Shown here one piece after another: positions 15,801-16,114 of a stretch of 16,114 nucleotides of DNA (position 1 is its first letter; each line of letters begins with the position of its first letter). The stretch is from CAYQQU01 sp964419545. GTDB taxonomy: Bacteria; Bacteroidota; Bacteroidia; Chitinophagales; Saprospiraceae. The stretch is from positions 1-16,114 of the forward strand of contig CAYQQU010000098.1 of assembly GCA_964419545.1 (NCBI GenBank), given 5' to 3'. The notes under the pieces were generated by a model. The model was not told the origin of the DNA. It saw only the letters and a list, made by a program, of their open reading frames with translations, and made no database searches. The translations under genes were made by a program, and so were the position numbers.

Positions 15801-15858
15801 CTGCGCTCCACCCCAATAGGCAGAAAGCTATGAGGAGCAATCTAGTAAGTACCTTCAT
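12838..15858 (-). CDS. susC: SusC/RagA family TonB-dependent outer-membrane transporter
   Basis: I choose the ATG at 15858, which gives a clean Sec signal (MKVLTRLLLIAFCLLGW..., cleavage near AVYA-Q, residue 22) and a 1006-residue protein of normal SusC size. The frame is open to 15969, but the added residues are not signal-like. Order of parts: carboxypeptidase-D regulatory-like domain (about 26-100, with GVNVLNKGDFSGTVTDIDG), the SusC signature EEVVVVGYG (103-111), the plug (about 112-230, with VRIRGVGS and KDASAAAIYGVRAANGVV), and then the beta-barrel to the terminal phenylalanine of VGLNVQF, the usual C-terminal assembly signal. There is no N-terminal STN domain, so no anti-sigma-factor signalling is expected from it. 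It imports oligosaccharides into the periplasm using TonB energy, together with SusD immediately downstream. Confidence 0.97.
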   Translation of the reverse strand: MKVLTRLLLIAFCLLGWSAVYAQKTTYTGVVTEETGDPLIGVNVLNKGDFSGTVTDIDGRFELEATPGDTITISYTGYEPLNYVLGAVTELEFELAQSSALLEEVVVVGYGSQKSKDLTSAITTVSAEEIAKTPSGQPMQALQGQVAGLQVVSAGAPGDAPTVRIRGVGSYPGQNNEAPLFVVDGMFFDDIDFLNNNDIKSITVLKDASAAAIYGVRAANGVVLIETKSGNFDQPAQITYDGYYGIQTPQQVLKMANAEQFTTMALESGSEADISFIMNAMQRYGRSRVNPNVPDVNTDWYDVIMRNAQITNHSINVSGGGSRAAYAIGGSYFFQEGMLDMKNEFERFNLRSKVDYQATDWLTIGGNAIFSNGRRFLPDNAAWFRAYHAVPILPVFDEQNTDATPLQLANAQDLGYRGGQNPLVATEFNEDEQKIRELLANFFVEIELLPNKLTFKSAYNSSFQNINQRSLDFPYFIGNNFQRENSAIYRFNENYFNQIWDNFLTYEDNFGLHNLTVMLGTSYRDEAYDQLEVRGLNFPVGQEEAYFIDQAETLDTDRNNVGDDGRRFYGLSYFGRIAYNFNNRYLLYGTFRADGTNKYQETWGYFPTVGVGWVLSEEPFFNVPGVDYLKFRGSWGELGNDRIQASDGATTTTVVITSLNDMQFTGTETSDVFSALRWEVVEETNVGMTAEFLGSRLSVEADYYIRDTKNAAINVAIPAVGGTVLRNVGVIRNSGFELAMNWSQTTASGLSYRIGGNITTLDNEVRDLFGQTHIDGGTAEFRQRSIVGEPLLAFFGWETDGVYQNQAEIDADPVAVANNLEPGDLRYIDQNGDGLVDADDRVVLGSYLPSFTFGANLGVSYKGFDLSANFYGQTGNKILNRRRGEVIFTNDTNMDADLAINRWHGEGTSNEYSSSKGIRKGWNQRLSDYWVEDGEFWRIQNVQLAYNLQGDKFFGPGAPNFRISLTADRPVSFFDYNGFTAEIPNGVDRQVYPIPATYTVGLNVQF

Positions 15859-16114
15859 CTTAAGTTTGTTTATAGTGAGCATAATACACAATGGGTAAAA
15901 TGATGACTGCAAAACCAGAATCCCCAGGCGGTGTGTGATGACCGGTGGAGAGAGAGAAAACGAAACCATTTGGAATGTTCAGGGTCTTTCGCTCGTCGTT
16001 TCGAAGGCGCTTAGCCCTTGTTTGATGATATAGTTGAAGATAGGAAGCGGCGGCTGATAACAGCGATTCTCGGTTTGGCAGTAAGCATTTTTTAATTCGC
16101 AGCGCCGGAGGCGC
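15859..16114. other. Upstream region of the PUL, no gene seen
   Basis: This region should hold the SusC promoter and 5' leader on the minus strand. I find no match to the Bacteroidota TAnnTTTG -7 box at a good distance from a -33 TTTG; AT-rich sequence at about 15862-15892 is the best place for one. A GA-repeat (GAGAGAGAG, 15948-15956) and a perfect GCGCC-GGA-GGCGC hairpin at 16102-16114, cut by the window edge, are the only structures. No regulator gene is present. Confidence 0.5.

Larger units (their letters stand above)
595..15858 (-). other. Polysaccharide utilization locus (PUL), probable beta-1,2-glucan
   Basis: Eight minus-strand genes follow one another: SusC, SusD, tandem-LamG lipoprotein, GH144 lipoprotein, secreted GH144, esterase-GH3, GH43-like lipoprotein, DUF3024. 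Most intergenic gaps are 60 bp or less and the last two genes overlap, so one or two polycistronic transcripts are likely. The combination SusC/D + GH144 + GH3 is known from Bacteroidota loci for beta-1,2-glucan use. Substrate assignment is inferred from family membership. The order and strand uniformity are seen directly. Confidence 0.75.

Noticed and set aside
15859..15969. Upstream extension of the SusC frame by 37 codons
   Set aside because: The added residues do not resemble a signal peptide and the ATG at 15858 opens a typical one ending in AVYAQ.

Overview
The window looks like a chromosomal segment of a GC-rich member of the Bacteroidota. The evidence is a SusC/SusD pair, SPII lipoproteins at almost every surface-glycan position, a 'VVVVGYG' SusC signature, and the absence of clear Shine-Dalgarno sites. 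High GC, dense GH content and the intergenic-repeat style would suit Saprospiria/Lewinella-like bacteria, but that placement is inference.

Left edge (1-317): the leader-distal end of a small CRISPR array on the + strand. An AT-rich stretch (1-59) is followed by three identical 37-nt repeats, three spacers (34, 39 and 37 nt) and a decayed terminal repeat. No cas gene is in the window; if present they lie to the left. From 318 to 594 there is no credible gene, only small dyads and an isolated 10-nt copy of the CRISPR repeat 3' end.

The rest (595-15858) is one minus-strand run of eight genes, read right to left. They are a SusC-type TonB-dependent transporter, a SusD-type lipoprotein, a lipoprotein with two tandem LamG-like domains (in the place where SusE/SusF proteins usually sit), a lipoprotein GH144 enzyme with two N-terminal Ig-like domains, a second GH144 enzyme with an ordinary Sec signal, an esterase-GH3 fusion, a GH43-like lipoprotein with discoidin and fibronectin III domains, and a small DUF3024 protein. 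Gaps are short (SusC-SusD about 6-30 nt, GH144a to GH3 10 nt, GH3 to GH43-like 9 nt, GH43-like/DUF3024 overlapping). The exception is a 175-nt gap between the LamG gene and the first GH144 gene, which carries a strong hairpin and a nested inverted-repeat element.

Taken together this is a polysaccharide utilization locus. GH144 characterised members are endo-beta-1,2-glucanases and GH3 members in similar loci are beta-1,2-glucosidases, so beta-1,2-glucan (sophoran or cyclic beta-1,2-glucan) is the favoured substrate. A surface GH144 would cut the polymer, SusC/SusD would import oligosaccharides, a periplasmic GH144 would shorten them, and the GH3 would release glucose. The fused esterase and the GH43-like protein suggest that the natural substrate carries acyl and further sugar substituents. 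No regulator gene for the locus is inside the window; 15859-16114 is the upstream region and holds no gene.
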